DNA of 64,000 nucleotides from Flavobacteriaceae bacterium (GCA_018402205.1 JAGYIX010000006.1:242641-306640), one strand, 5' to 3'. Shown: positions 1 to 8,444, counted from the stretch's first letter. Numbers and translations: made by a program. The notes: generated by a model from the sequence alone, not told the origin.

Positions 1-114
1 TTGGGCCTTGACTTGCTGAGAGCAAACAAGACTTAAGTAAAGCTGATACCCTGAATACAATACAAGTATTAAGGTGAGTAGTCCAAAGAAATAAACTAAA
101 AACCAAGCGATCAT
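1..114 (-). CDS. N-terminal fragment of a membrane-anchored protein, cut by the window edge
   Basis: Only the first 38 residues are inside the window. They start MIAWFLVYFFGLLTLILVLY and form one hydrophobic segment, so the protein is probably anchored in the inner membrane by its N-terminus. The ATG lies within the TGA stop of the upstream glycosyltransferase (ATGA overlap), the coupling used elsewhere in this operon, which makes the start credible. Too little is visible to name a family; a membrane glycosyltransferase would fit the neighbours, but that is a guess. Confidence 0.55.
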   Translation of the reverse strand, partial: MIAWFLVYFFGLLTLILVLYSGYQLYLSLVCSQQVKAQ

Positions 115-796
115 CTCTTAAGGCTATAGGTAAAGATCCACAGCAGAATTTTGTAGCCTGCCATAAGTGTTCCTTTTAGGGTTCCTGAGACTTTTGAAAC
201 GCCGATGCGCGGCCTGTAACGCACCGGAATCTCTGCGTAGGCAATGCCTTTCTTTAGAATTTTCAGTTGCATTTCTACTGTCCACCCATATGTTTTATCG
301 GTCATATTAAGGCGCTCCAAGGTGTGCCATTCAATAGCCCTAAAGGGGCCGAGGTCGGTAAATCTTGAGCCGTAAAAAAGTTTCATTAGCTGGGTGGCTA
401 ATGCGTTTCCAAAGCGCTGCTGTGGGGTGAGGGCTTTCTTCTCTAACTGAGGAGTCACGCGTGTGCCCAGACTAAAAAGGGCTTCATTTTTACGATCGGA
501 TCAATCAGCTGCTCCAGCTCTTCTGGGTAATCAGAATAGTCGCCGTCTAGAAAAACGACTATGTCTTTTGGCTTAGCCTTCTGGGCCAAATAGGCGATGC
601 CTTTTAAACAAGCGTACCCATAACCTTTTTGAGCCTCGAAGAGCACGGTGGCTCCGGCCTTTTCGGCTTCGGCAGCGGTGCCATCAGTAGACCTGTTGTC
701 AACCACCACCACTTCGTCGACCAAAGCGGGCAGATCGCGAACAACTAGAGCAATACTTTTGGCCTCATTAAAAGCGGGTATGATCACCCAAATCAT
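111..796 (-). pseudogene. GT2-family glycosyltransferase, frame broken by a one-base deletion
   Basis: The N-terminal part (from ATG 796, IIPAFNEA, then VVVVDNRSTDGT and LDGDYSDYPEE) carries the nucleotide-sugar fold and DxD-type motif of GT2 enzymes of the dolichyl-phosphate-mannose-synthase/TIGR04283-like group. The C-terminal part has the usual LTPQQRFGNALATQLM and FTDLGPFRAI blocks. The two lie in different frames. At 487-491 the coding strand has five A; a sixth would give VKNEALFSLGTRV and a continuous protein of about 228 residues. The ATG overlaps the stop of the 4Fe-4S gene by 4 bp; longer upstream starts would add residues unlike the family. It probably transfers a sugar or related group to a lipid or small molecule in the same pathway as its operon neighbours. 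Whether the break is real or a read error cannot be told from one sequence. Confidence 0.8.
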
Positions 797-2262
797 GCTT
801 GCTGGTTGGGGTTTGATGTATTTTCTAGGCGCAGTACTCCGCGTGGGCACACCTCAGCGCATATGCCGCATCCGACGCAAGAGGCGCGCTTTATGGGTTC
901 TGCTTTTTGAGCATAAGCCCTTACGTCTATTCCCATTTCACAATAGGCAGAGCAGTTTCCGCACGAGATACACTGTCCAGAATTGGTGGTGATTTGAAAT
1001 TTAGAAAATAGTTTTTGCTGAATGCCTAGGATGGCGGCCATAGGGCAGCCAAATCGGCACCACACTCGGTTGCCTAGCAGCGGATAAAATCCGGTACCAA
1101 TGACCCCAGAGAAGATGCTGCCCACAAAGAATCCGTATACCGATCTCAAACTGTGAGACGGAATCAAAAAGACGTGATAGGTGTCGCTTAGAAAATGCAT
1201 GCCGGTGAATCCGGCTAATAATGCACCCACAATGATCATGGCTGTCTTGGCGTCTTTAGCGATCCAAGCCCTTCGCTTAAAATAGATGAGCCCCACCACA
1301 GCCACTAGTAGGCTCACCACGCTCAAGATAAAAACGGAAGGGCTAAGCCAGTATTCTTCAGGATGTTCAAGTAAATAGCTGTGCACTACTCCAACGGTGC
1401 TTAAGGTTATAAGAACGAGGATGCTGTGAATCATCCACCGTTCGAGCTTCCATGCCCGAATGCTGTTGTCGCTGAGGTGTCTAAAGGCGTCTCCGGCTGT
1501 TTCTGCTAGGCCTCCGCATCCGCACACCCAAGAACAGTACCAGCGCTTTCCAAACTTGTAGGTCAGAATGGGGCTAATCACGAAAATAGAAAGCACCCCG
1601 AAGATTAATAGCCCAATTCCTAAAGTTTGTGCAGAAACAAACGACTCAATATAGTAGCCATCAAAGAGATAATAATTCAACGGCCACATGCTTTTAAGAT
1701 CGTAGTAGGGCAAGTCTCCATTTAAACGGGCCATGAATTCGGGCAGTAAAAAGGCAAATATTAACTGAAAAAACATGACGCTTAGGGTTCGAATAACCTG
1801 GTAGCGGCTGTGACGGTACTTCACAATAAATTTTACCCCAAACAGCAAAATAGCTAAGGTATAAAGCACCCCGTAAACAAACCATTGGGTAGCGGGCTTT
1901 CCAGACAACGATTGGCTGATGAAATCGAAGCCCCTAATCATGGGCTCTAGGTAGGCGTCGAAAAAGTACAACACCACATAAAAGGCAGTCAGCACTAGGG
2001 CGCTCACATAGGCCCATACTCCTCGCTGTGTTAGCGACTTTAATACATTAGCATTATTCTTAATACCCGAATGGTAGGGGGCGTAGCTGGCATAGGTATA
2101 CCCAAAAATGGCTAAGCCTATTATTGCTAAGGCTGAGCTGGTCAATACATTAGAAGAAATAGATAAAGACTCACCTATGCCTGATGCGAATAGCAGTAGA
2201 ATTCCAAATAGCCCTAAAAAGGTGAAAATTCGTTGGCTAGCTGTTGTTTGATAAGAAAGCAT
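793..2262 (-). CDS. Polytopic membrane 4Fe-4S protein (NapH/NosR-like)
   Basis: This is a 489-residue integral membrane protein with about ten hydrophobic segments. It has two membrane-proximal cysteine motifs, CSWVCGCGG near residue 240 and CRFGCPMAAILG near residue 400. The C-terminus carries two ferredoxin-type clusters, CISCGNCSAYC and CVGCGICAEVCP. This layout is that of NapH/NosR/CcoG-like electron-transfer proteins that move electrons across or along the inner membrane. It overlaps the end of the FAD oxidoreductase by 26 bp and the start of the GT2 gene by 4 bp, so all three are probably translated together. I infer that it exchanges electrons with the adjacent flavoprotein. The specific donor and acceptor are not evident. 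Confidence 0.82.
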   Translation of the reverse strand: MLSYQTTASQRIFTFLGLFGILLLFASGIGESLSISSNVLTSSALAIIGLAIFGYTYASYAPYHSGIKNNANVLKSLTQRGVWAYVSALVLTAFYVVLYFFDAYLEPMIRGFDFISQSLSGKPATQWFVYGVLYTLAILLFGVKFIVKYRHSRYQVIRTLSVMFFQLIFAFLLPEFMARLNGDLPYYDLKSMWPLNYYLFDGYYIESFVSAQTLGIGLLIFGVLSIFVISPILTYKFGKRWYCSWVCGCGGLAETAGDAFRHLSDNSIRAWKLERWMIHSILVLITLSTVGVVHSYLLEHPEEYWLSPSVFILSVVSLLVAVVGLIYFKRRAWIAKDAKTAMIIVGALLAGFTGMHFLSDTYHVFLIPSHSLRSVYGFFVGSIFSGVIGTGFYPLLGNRVWCRFGCPMAAILGIQQKLFSKFQITTNSGQCISCGNCSAYCEMGIDVRAYAQKAEPIKRASCVGCGICAEVCPRGVLRLENTSNPNQQA

Positions 2263-3547
2263 ATCGAAGTTCTTTAGTGTAGTTCTTACTGAATTCTGTA
2301 TCGAAGTGGGCGGTCTCTAGTTCTTTAATCACTGTGTCTATAGATGCTGATTGGTCAAGCCAGTGCTCGAAGGCACTTTGTTTTAACCGTATTCCAAAGG
2401 CGTTTACCCCTAAAAATAGACGACTGTGCACTTCGTAGGCCAAGGTAAGGCCTTTAGTCATTCTAGGGTTGTGCCAATGAAAATGTTGCTCGGAGTTTTT
2501 ACGCTTACTTGAGTTGCTCACTTGCCCGTAGGTCTGGTATTCTAGATCAAAAAACTTGGCCGAATTAAACCAATGCCCTTGATCATAGGCAAAGGATCCA
2601 TTAATGAGGTGCTCAGACAAGGCGTCTGCCATTTTGCGCGCCACATACCAAACGGCCTCTAAAGCCCTTCTCTTGGGGTCAGACTGTCTTAGTTCAGCAC
2701 AGTCTCCAATGGCGAAGATTGATTCATCGCTGGTCTGAAGGTGCTTGTTCACTAATATGCCTTGATTCGTTTCAAGCCCACTCTCTGTAAGAAAAGAAAT
2801 ATTGGGCTCTACTCCAATACTGACCCCCACAAATTGAGCCTCTAAACGGGAGTTATCGCTGAGTTCAACCCCGCTTACACGGGTTTCGTCATGGGTTAGA
2901 AAGCCCTTTATCTCTGTGTTAGAGATTACCTCAACTCCTCTTGATTCGAGGTGATTCTGTACCAAAAGCGCATCAGTGTCGGGTAATACCGAAGACCAGA
3001 ATAAGGGTTCTCTAATGAGAATCTTAACGTCTATTTTTCGACTGTGCAGCATTTCGGCTAGCTCTACTCCGATGAGTCCGCCGCCCACTACCAAGGCACT
3101 TTTGCACTGCTTATGGCTTTGAGTGTAGCTTTCAATTTTTTCGAGATCTGTCAAGTGGTAAAGGCCTGATATGCCGCTGTAAATGGGCTATTAGGCCAGT
3201 CTAATAAACCGAGGCTTCGAGCCTGTGGCTATGACTAGAATATCGTAGTTCAACAGTCGGGTGCCTCTTGAATGCTCGTCAATCTTGAGCTGTTTGGCAC
3301 TTCTGTTTAACGCGGTAACCCTGCCTCTGATACGGTTTATAGCGCTATCATTCCAAAGCCCTCGCTCATAGGGCTCGGTCTGCTTTAGTGTTAAGTGTCC
3401 CATGTATACATACATGAGGGCAGTTCGTGAAAAGAAGAAATCGGCCTCTTCAGAGATCAGATGCACCTTAAATTTTTTAGAGGTACTGAGGTTGAGCGCA
3501 AGGGTGCTACCTGCGACTCCATTTCCGATAATACAGACCTCTTGCAT
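2237..3547 (-). pseudogene. FAD/NAD(P)-dependent oxidoreductase with two in-frame stops
   Basis: The N-terminal part has the FAD-binding motif IIGNGVAGSTLA (residues about 5-16) and the ATGSKP motif near residue 110. The second part has the NAD-binding motif ALVVGGGLIGVELAEML and the C-terminal FAD motif IFAIGDCAEL, so this is a pyridine nucleotide-disulfide reductase-like flavoprotein of about 436 residues. Both parts share one frame but are separated by adjacent TAA and TAG codons at 3188-3193. Reading plus one over about 12 bases there gives a W-P-N motif, as expected in this family, so two compensating indels are the simplest explanation. It sits directly upstream of the 4Fe-4S membrane protein and probably reduces or oxidises it. 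Confidence 0.78.
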
Positions 3548-3556
3548 ATATTTACT

Positions 3557-3601
3557 TTAGCCGCAGCCTCCGCCTTTATAATGGTAAGTTAACGGGCTCA
3601 T
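3557..3601 (-). CDS. 14-residue ORF, MSPLTYHYKGGGCG
   Basis: This ORF is too short for automatic calling. Its ATG is embedded in the TGA of the purine nucleoside phosphorylase (ATGA overlap, the coupling used for other genes in this operon) and it ends at TAA only 9 bp before the ATG of the FAD oxidoreductase. It fills nearly all of the spacer between the two genes. The peptide ends in three glycines, cysteine and glycine, which would suit a metal- or thiol-reactive tail or a small precursor peptide. I do not recognise a family. It could be a chance ORF or a coupling device. Support is positional only. Confidence 0.35.
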   Translation of the reverse strand: MSPLTYHYKGGGCG

Positions 3602-4416
3602 GAGCGCGCTATCAATTCTTTGAACAAAGTGATGAGATTCGGCTCGCAGGCTTTAGCAATAGAAAGTATCTCTTCTACGTTAATGGGCTGCAAACAGTCT
3701 GGATCACATTCATCTGTAAGCACAGATATGGCAATGACCGGAAGGCTTAAATGATTCGCCACGATCACTTCGGGCACAGTGCTCATTCCTACAGCGTCGG
3801 CACCTATGATGCTCAGCATTCGGTACTCTGCCCTAGTCTCTAATTGTGGGCCTACAACGGCGGCGTAAACCCCTTTCTTTAAAGTGATTTGATGCTCTTC
3901 GGCAATTTGAGTAGCCAATGCGCATAGCTTACTATCGTAGGGGCACAGCATATCTACGAATCGAGGACCGTAATCAGAAACATCGGCAAATGCCAATGGA
4001 GATCCGCCTTGTAGGTTAATATGATCGTCTATGAGCATAAGCTGTCCTTTAGAAAAGGTTTTATTTATAGCTCCTGCCGCGTTAGATATCATGAGTTTTG
4101 TAATGCCTAGAGCGTGCATCACTCTAATAGGATAGGTTAGTGCCAAAAAGTCATAACCTTCATAAAGGTGAAAACGACCTTGCATCACCACTACTTTTTT
4201 TCCGCTGAGTATTCCGTAAAGTAGTTTTCCGGAGTGGTATTCTACCGTGGATACTGAAAAGTGTGGAATATGGTGGTAATGGGCAATAGCTAGTATTTCT
4301 AGCTCGTCGACCAACTGACCCAGACCTGTGCCTAAAACAATGCCAATTTCTGGGGTATCAAAGCCTTTAGATTTGAGGTGATCTAAGGTTTCTGTGAGTA
4401 ATTCATTCTTTAACAT
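3598..4416 (-). CDS. punA: Purine nucleoside phosphorylase, trimeric PNP type
   Basis: The 272-residue product matches trimeric PNP: GIVLGTGLGQL at the N-terminus (phosphate loop), the histidine-containing YHSGKLLYG, VMQGRFHLYEGY, ISNAAGAIN, then AVVGPQLETRAEYRML and GADAVGMSTVPEVIVANH. It cleaves purine nucleosides with phosphate into base and ribose-1-phosphate in the cytoplasm. It is the second gene of the operon, after the TIGR04282-type gene. In arsenosugar-type clusters a PNP is thought to remove adenine from an adenosyl-arsenical, and this neighbourhood would allow that role, but ordinary purine salvage is equally compatible with the sequence. Confidence 0.93.
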   Translation of the reverse strand: MLKNELLTETLDHLKSKGFDTPEIGIVLGTGLGQLVDELEILAIAHYHHIPHFSVSTVEYHSGKLLYGILSGKKVVVMQGRFHLYEGYDFLALTYPIRVMHALGITKLMISNAAGAINKTFSKGQLMLIDDHINLQGGSPLAFADVSDYGPRFVDMLCPYDSKLCALATQIAEEHQITLKKGVYAAVVGPQLETRAEYRMLSIIGADAVGMSTVPEVIVANHLSLPVIAISVLTDECDPDCLQPINVEEILSIAKACEPNLITLFKELIARS

Positions 4417-4457
4417 AGGCTTACTAAATTACACCATTTCTGCCGAGTCGCAGAGCG

Positions 4458-5060
4458 CTAGATATTTAAAAAATCAAAGTGGGCTAGATCTTCTAAGGTG
4501 TCTACATCGCGCAATGTTTTAAGAATGCCCACTTTTATTTTTTCGGCCTCTGCGCGCATGATAGTGTGCTCAAACACTTCAGAAGTAGAAAATTCTATAG
4601 AGGTAAAAAGAGTTGGCTTAGGGGCCTTTAATCCGATTAAGTAGTAGCCTCCATCTTTAGCCGGTCCGATAACCACATCATATGCATCGAGTTTTGTAAA
4701 GGCTTCTTCAATGAGGGTTGCGCTAATATCCGGAAGATCACTGCCAATAAGCACCACCTTATGGTATTCTTTAAGCAGTAGCCCAAAGGCGTCGTTCATG
4801 CGCTCTCCGAGACCATTTCCGACCTGAACGTGCTGCTTTGCCTTTAGGGTAGAATCAATAGGCTCAAGGGTGTCGCTTAGAAAAAGGTGCGTTTCGGCGC
4901 TCACATCGCTTGCAGCTTTTAGGGTAAGGGCCACTAATGCAGTATAAATTTCTAGCGCTTTTTGATCACCAATGGCTTTAGCCAATCGGGTTTTCACCGC
5001 TCCAAGTCGTTGATTTTTTAGGAATATTGCTAAGGCTTTCTCTTGTTTAGTATCTTTCAT
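4458..5060 (-). CDS. TIGR04282/DUF2064-family transferase
   Basis: The 200-residue protein has the family signatures FLKNQRLGAVKTRLAKAIG at the N-terminus, LIGSDLPDIS in the middle and IGPAKDGGYYLIGLKAP after it, a Rossmann-like nucleotidyl/glycosyltransferase fold. The family is named in databases for co-occurrence with radical-SAM/selenodomain and arsenosugar genes; its chemistry is not firmly assigned. It is the first gene of the minus-strand operon and has a good promoter just upstream (5069-5098). Length is normal for the family. Confidence 0.85.
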   Translation of the reverse strand: MKDTKQEKALAIFLKNQRLGAVKTRLAKAIGDQKALEIYTALVALTLKAASDVSAETHLFLSDTLEPIDSTLKAKQHVQVGNGLGERMNDAFGLLLKEYHKVVLIGSDLPDISATLIEEAFTKLDAYDVVIGPAKDGGYYLIGLKAPKPTLFTSIEFSTSEVFEHTIMRAEAEKIKVGILKTLRDVDTLEDLAHFDFLNI

Positions 5061-5068
5061 GAACGATG

Positions 5069-5098
5069 TAAAAATAGCGGCTAATTCAATGCCTCAAA
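5069..5098 (-). promoter_or_regulatory. Promoter of the TIGR04282-PNP-oxidoreductase operon
   Basis: On the minus strand, TTTG (5098-5095) and TATTTTTA (5076-5069) are separated by 18 bp, close to the Bacteroidota consensus TTTG and TAnnTTTG. The box lies 8 bp before the ATG at 5060, so the leader would be almost absent. Confidence 0.45.
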
Positions 5099-5108
5099 AA
5101 AACTACCT

Positions 5109-6617
5109 ATGACTAAAACCGTTTTCTTGATTTCGCTATCCAGTCTTTTGCTCTTTTCGAGTTGTGCTCAAAAAGCGGAGACTCAAACGTATTATTCGGA
5201 GCCCTACAGGCCGCAATACCACTTCAGCCCAGATTCTATGTGGATGAATGATCCGAACGGACTGGTCTTTGACGGCAGCTCATACCACCTGTTTTACCAA
5301 TACCACCCAGAAGACATTGTCTGGGGCCCTATGCATTGGGGTCACGCCACTAGTAGCGATTTGGTGCGCTGGGAGCACCAACCCATAGCGCTTTATCCCG
5401 ATCAGTTCGGAACTATTTTTTCGGGTAGCGCGGTTATGGATCTTAAAAATACTTCTGGTCTAGGTACCGAAGAAAACCCTCCAATGGTGGCTATTTTTAC
5501 CTACCACGATGCCGCCGGGGCCGAACAAAAGACCGATAATTTTCAAACCCAAGGAATCGCCTTTAGCCTTGATAAGGGCAAAAGCTGGACTAAATATGCG
5601 GGTAACCCAGTGATAAAGAATCCGGGCTACATTGATTTTAGAGACCCTAAAGTGTTCTGGCATGAGGCTTCCTCTTCATGGATAATGGCCTTAGTTGCCG
5701 GCGATCACCTGCAGCTCTATCGCTCTGACAACCTTATCGACTGGAACTTGACCTCTACATTTGGACACGAAGTTGGAGCCCATGGTGGGGTCTGGGAGTG
5801 CCCAGATCTCTTTGCGCTCGAACTAAATGGCGAGACCCATTGGGTGCTGCTGATCAGCATCAATCCGGGCGGCCCCAACGGAGGGAGCGCCACACAGTAT
5901 TTCGTAGGAGATTTTGACGGATACGATTTTTCATCAGATCAAGAGTCGATTAAGTGGGTAGACTTTGGCCCCGATAACTACGCCGGAGTGACCTTTAACA
6001 ACACACCTAATGATGAGCGTCTGTTTATCGCCTGGATGAACAATTGGTCCTACGCCCAAAACACGCCCACCACCAAGTGGCGCAGCGCCTCTACCTTACC
6101 GCGTGAGCTCAGTTTATTTGAAGCTAACGATGGGGTTCGATTAAAGAACACGCCAATCGAGGCTCTAGAGCAGCTGAAGGTGCCCGCCCAGATTAGTCTG
6201 GAGAGCAGTGGGGACTCTACTTATGTAAACTTACCTTCAGGTCAGGCTTTTGTGCGACTAGAGCTTATGTTGATGACTACAGAGTTTATTCTCACCACCG
6301 CTAAAGACGAGCAGCTTAAATTCAGCCTCAACGCCGATAGCAAGACGCTGCTTATCGATCGTTCAGGCTCGGGAGAGGTAAGCTTTAGCGAAGCGTTTAA
6401 CGCCCCCATTGCACTAGACCTTTCATCTAGCCTCTCTGAGGCACTCACCCTTGATTTATGGATAGACGTTTCGTCTGTAGAACTTTTTGTGAACGGCGGA
6501 GAACAATCGGCCACCCTTCAGTATTTCTCTAGTGAGCCTATGAGCCGTCTGCTCTATGAGGCGGTCGACTCAGGTGTCACGGTAAAGCAATTGGCTGGCA
6601 TAGAGCGAATTTGGTAA
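5109..6617 (+). CDS. GH32 fructan hydrolase (levanase/inulinase type), lipoprotein
   Basis: The 502-residue protein starts with a lipoprotein signal (LLLFSSC, Cys19). It carries the GH32 five-bladed propeller motifs: WMNDPNG at 45-51 with the nucleophile Asp48, FRDP at 177-180 (transition-state stabiliser) and ECPDLF with the acid/base Glu230. A C-terminal beta-sandwich follows from about residue 355. GH32 enzymes hydrolyse fructans or sucrose with net retention. The lipid anchor points to the cell envelope, so it probably trims levan or inulin outside the cytoplasm. No SusC/SusD pair or fructokinase is adjacent, so it is not in a classical fructan utilisation locus. Confidence 0.93.
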   Translation: MTKTVFLISLSSLLLFSSCAQKAETQTYYSEPYRPQYHFSPDSMWMNDPNGLVFDGSSYHLFYQYHPEDIVWGPMHWGHATSSDLVRWEHQPIALYPDQFGTIFSGSAVMDLKNTSGLGTEENPPMVAIFTYHDAAGAEQKTDNFQTQGIAFSLDKGKSWTKYAGNPVIKNPGYIDFRDPKVFWHEASSSWIMALVAGDHLQLYRSDNLIDWNLTSTFGHEVGAHGGVWECPDLFALELNGETHWVLLISINPGGPNGGSATQYFVGDFDGYDFSSDQESIKWVDFGPDNYAGVTFNNTPNDERLFIAWMNNWSYAQNTPTTKWRSASTLPRELSLFEANDGVRLKNTPIEALEQLKVPAQISLESSGDSTYVNLPSGQAFVRLELMLMTTEFILTTAKDEQLKFSLNADSKTLLIDRSGSGEVSFSEAFNAPIALDLSSSLSEALTLDLWIDVSSVELFVNGGEQSATLQYFSSEPMSRLLYEAVDSGVTVKQLAGIERIW

Positions 6618-6628
6618 AAAATAATTAG

Positions 6629-6656
6629 TTTGTTTAAGTAATGACCTCTATCTTTA
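6629..6656 (+). promoter_or_regulatory. Promoter of the Rieske gene
   Basis: TTTG (6629-6632) and TATCTTTA (6649-6656) are separated by 16 bp. Transcription would begin near 6663, downstream of the upstream ATG at 6641, which supports ATG 6677 as the start of the Rieske protein. Confidence 0.45.
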
Positions 6657-6676
6657 AACAAAAAAAGAAAAAGCAA

Positions 6677-7246
6677 ATGGAATCTACTGAAAATCAAACA
6701 AATAAACGTAGAGAGTTCCTGACCAAAGTGTGCCCAACAGTTGCCTTTGCTATGTTTGGAATCTCTTTTTTAGAGGCCTGCTCGTCTGATAGCACCTCTG
6801 ATCCAGGAACGACTGGAGTTACTGACTCAGGCAGCGGCTATGGAGACTCCGATAACAATTCAACTGATAGTTCGGGGTCAGACAATAGCAGCAACACTCC
6901 GGCCTACACTATTGACGGAGATACAATTACGGCCGACTTGAGCAATGCCTTCTTTGATAATCTTAAGAATGTCGGAGGGTATTTGAACTTTACAGATGGA
7001 GGTGTACTGCTGCTGCGAACTTCAGCCACTGAGATTTTGGCTTTTGACAACTGTTGCCCGCATGCCGGAACGAGCAACGCATGGACATTTAGTGCTTCAA
7101 GCAGTCGCTTCACTTGCAGTAATCATGGAAACTCTTACGGCACCTCTCAAGGAGGAACTGCGAATTGTTCTTCTGGAGCCACTTCTGGCAACCTTGCGCG
7201 TTATACGACCACCATTAACGAGAATCAATTGGTGGTAACAAAATAA
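6677..7246 (+). CDS. Rieske [2Fe-2S] protein, Tat-type lipoprotein
   Basis: From ATG 6677 the protein begins MESTENQTNKRREFL, a twin-arginine motif, followed by a hydrophobic stretch and the lipobox LEAC. That suggests export after cofactor insertion and lipid anchoring. A Ser/Asp/Gly-rich linker (roughly residues 40-75) precedes the domain. The cluster ligands are CPHAG (C-x-H) and CSNHGNSY (C-x2-H). The extra cysteine pair that forms a disulfide in bc1 Rieske proteins is not in its usual place, so a low-potential or non-bc1 role is likely. The next genes, 4 bp and 1 bp apart, encode a haem-b-like membrane protein and a YceI protein; I infer a small redox module in the envelope. Confidence 0.85.
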   Translation: MESTENQTNKRREFLTKVCPTVAFAMFGISFLEACSSDSTSDPGTTGVTDSGSGYGDSDNNSTDSSGSDNSSNTPAYTIDGDTITADLSNAFFDNLKNVGGYLNFTDGGVLLLRTSATEILAFDNCCPHAGTSNAWTFSASSSRFTCSNHGNSYGTSQGGTANCSSGATSGNLARYTTTINENQLVVTK

Positions 7247-7250
7247 TTTC

Positions 7251-7868
7251 ATGCTTTATAAAAGCGCTCTTTTATGCCTATTCTTCGTCTTTTGGGCACA
7301 GCCGTTAAGCGCCCAAGATGATTTATTCAGCCAAATAGCTGAAGAACAGGGGTCAGAAAAGGCTTTTGATTTACTGCCAGAGCGTATGCTGTTCACCCAG
7401 CGCTTGTTGTGGGGCGAAAAAGGCGCCCTTCGTGTTACGGGTATTGCAAAACTCACCGAAGAGCAGCGAATGAAAGAGCTGCGCCTTCGAAAATCGCTGC
7501 TCAATGTGCACCAAGTGATAGGCTACGTCACTCTAGCAGGCATGGTGGCCCAAGGTATACTTGGGGGGCAGTTGTACAACGGAGACTACTCTATTTACAA
7601 TACGCATAAAACGGTGGGGCAAGTAGTTACTGCCACCTACTTCACAGGCGCAGCCTTATCTTTATTTACACCACCGCCTTTGATAAGTTCTAAAGAGGTG
7701 GGTTTAAGCGGAGCAAGGGCGCACAAATGGTTAGCCACGGTGCATTTATCGGCTATGATAGCCACTCAGCATTATAAAGACCGCGACAAAGCTATTCATA
7801 GGGCTGCAGCTTATACCGCTTTTGGAGCATTTGCAGCGGCCACCATTGTCATACGTTTAAAACAATAA
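7251..7868 (+). CDS. Cytochrome b561-like four-helix membrane protein with signal peptide
   Basis: The 205-residue protein starts with a signal peptide (ending LSAQ). A soluble segment with LTEEQRMKELRLRKSLLNVH follows, then four hydrophobic helices. Histidines sit at helix ends: His87 (NVHQVIGY), His119 (THKTVG), His158 and His165 (AHKWLATVH), His174 and His183. That spacing is typical of bis-histidyl haem-b bundles of the cytochrome b561/DUF4405 kind. It lies 4 bp after the Rieske gene, so electron flow between the two is plausible. I do not recognise the exact family. Confidence 0.6.
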   Translation: MLYKSALLCLFFVFWAQPLSAQDDLFSQIAEEQGSEKAFDLLPERMLFTQRLLWGEKGALRVTGIAKLTEEQRMKELRLRKSLLNVHQVIGYVTLAGMVAQGILGGQLYNGDYSIYNTHKTVGQVVTATYFTGAALSLFTPPPLISSKEVGLSGARAHKWLATVHLSAMIATQHYKDRDKAIHRAAAYTAFGAFAAATIVIRLKQ

Positions 7869-7869
7869 G

Positions 7870-8409
7870 ATGAAAATAGTAGTGCTATTTATGGGGCTAG
7901 TGCTCCTCTTTGCGGAGGCTAAGGCCCAAGAAACCTACTCTCTAAACTCTTCGAAGATCACCTACAGCGGATACCATGTGGCTCACAATTGGACAGGTGT
8001 TTCAGAAGAAGCGGCCAAGGGATTGCTAACCGCCTCTAATGGTGCGCTGCAACGCATAGCCATAACGGTGCCTTTATCTTCTTTCGATTCAAACAGTTCG
8101 AACCGCGATTCGAACGCTTTGAGGGTGCTAAATGCCATTTTACATCCTGAAGTGCGTTTTTACAGCGAACAAATCGAACAAATCGATGATGAAACTGTTG
8201 AACTTTTCGGTTTTTTTGAATTGAACGGAATTCAAGAGAATTACCGCTTAAATCTGCGACTGATTAGGGAGTCAGATCAAATCCAATTAATAGGTGATTT
8301 CAAGGTAAACCTATCTGATTTCGATTTAAAACTCCCGCGCTTTTTATTTAAACCTGTCGAGGATGAAATTGATTTGAGCGTAGATTTAAAGTTTAAACAA
8401 AACCTCTAA
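7870..8409 (+). CDS. YceI-like domain protein, secreted
   Basis: The 179-residue product has a signal peptide ending AEAKAQ and a YceI/lipocalin-like barrel: SSKITYSGYHVAHNWTG near the N-terminus, VPLSSFDSNSSNRDSNA in the middle and DEIDLSVDLKF at the end. YceI proteins bind polyisoprenoids such as quinones in the periplasm. It follows the haem-b-like gene by 1 bp, which suits a quinone-linked redox function. It is more divergent from canonical YceI than the gene at 9073. Confidence 0.72.
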   Translation: MKIVVLFMGLVLLFAEAKAQETYSLNSSKITYSGYHVAHNWTGVSEEAAKGLLTASNGALQRIAITVPLSSFDSNSSNRDSNALRVLNAILHPEVRFYSEQIEQIDDETVELFGFFELNGIQENYRLNLRLIRESDQIQLIGDFKVNLSDFDLKLPRFLFKPVEDEIDLSVDLKFKQNL

Positions 8410-8444
8410 TTTTTTTATTTTCTTACTAAAAATCAGAGAGTTAG

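Noticed and set aside
3188..3193. Selenocysteine or readthrough at the oxidoreductase stops
   Set aside because: The stops are TAA and TAG rather than TGA, and two occur side by side, so recoding is not a sensible explanation.
793..5060. Methanobactin or nitrous oxide reductase gene set
   Set aside because: The 4Fe-4S protein looks NosR/NapH-like, but no nosZ, nap or methanobactin biosynthesis genes accompany it, so a more general electron-transfer role is given.
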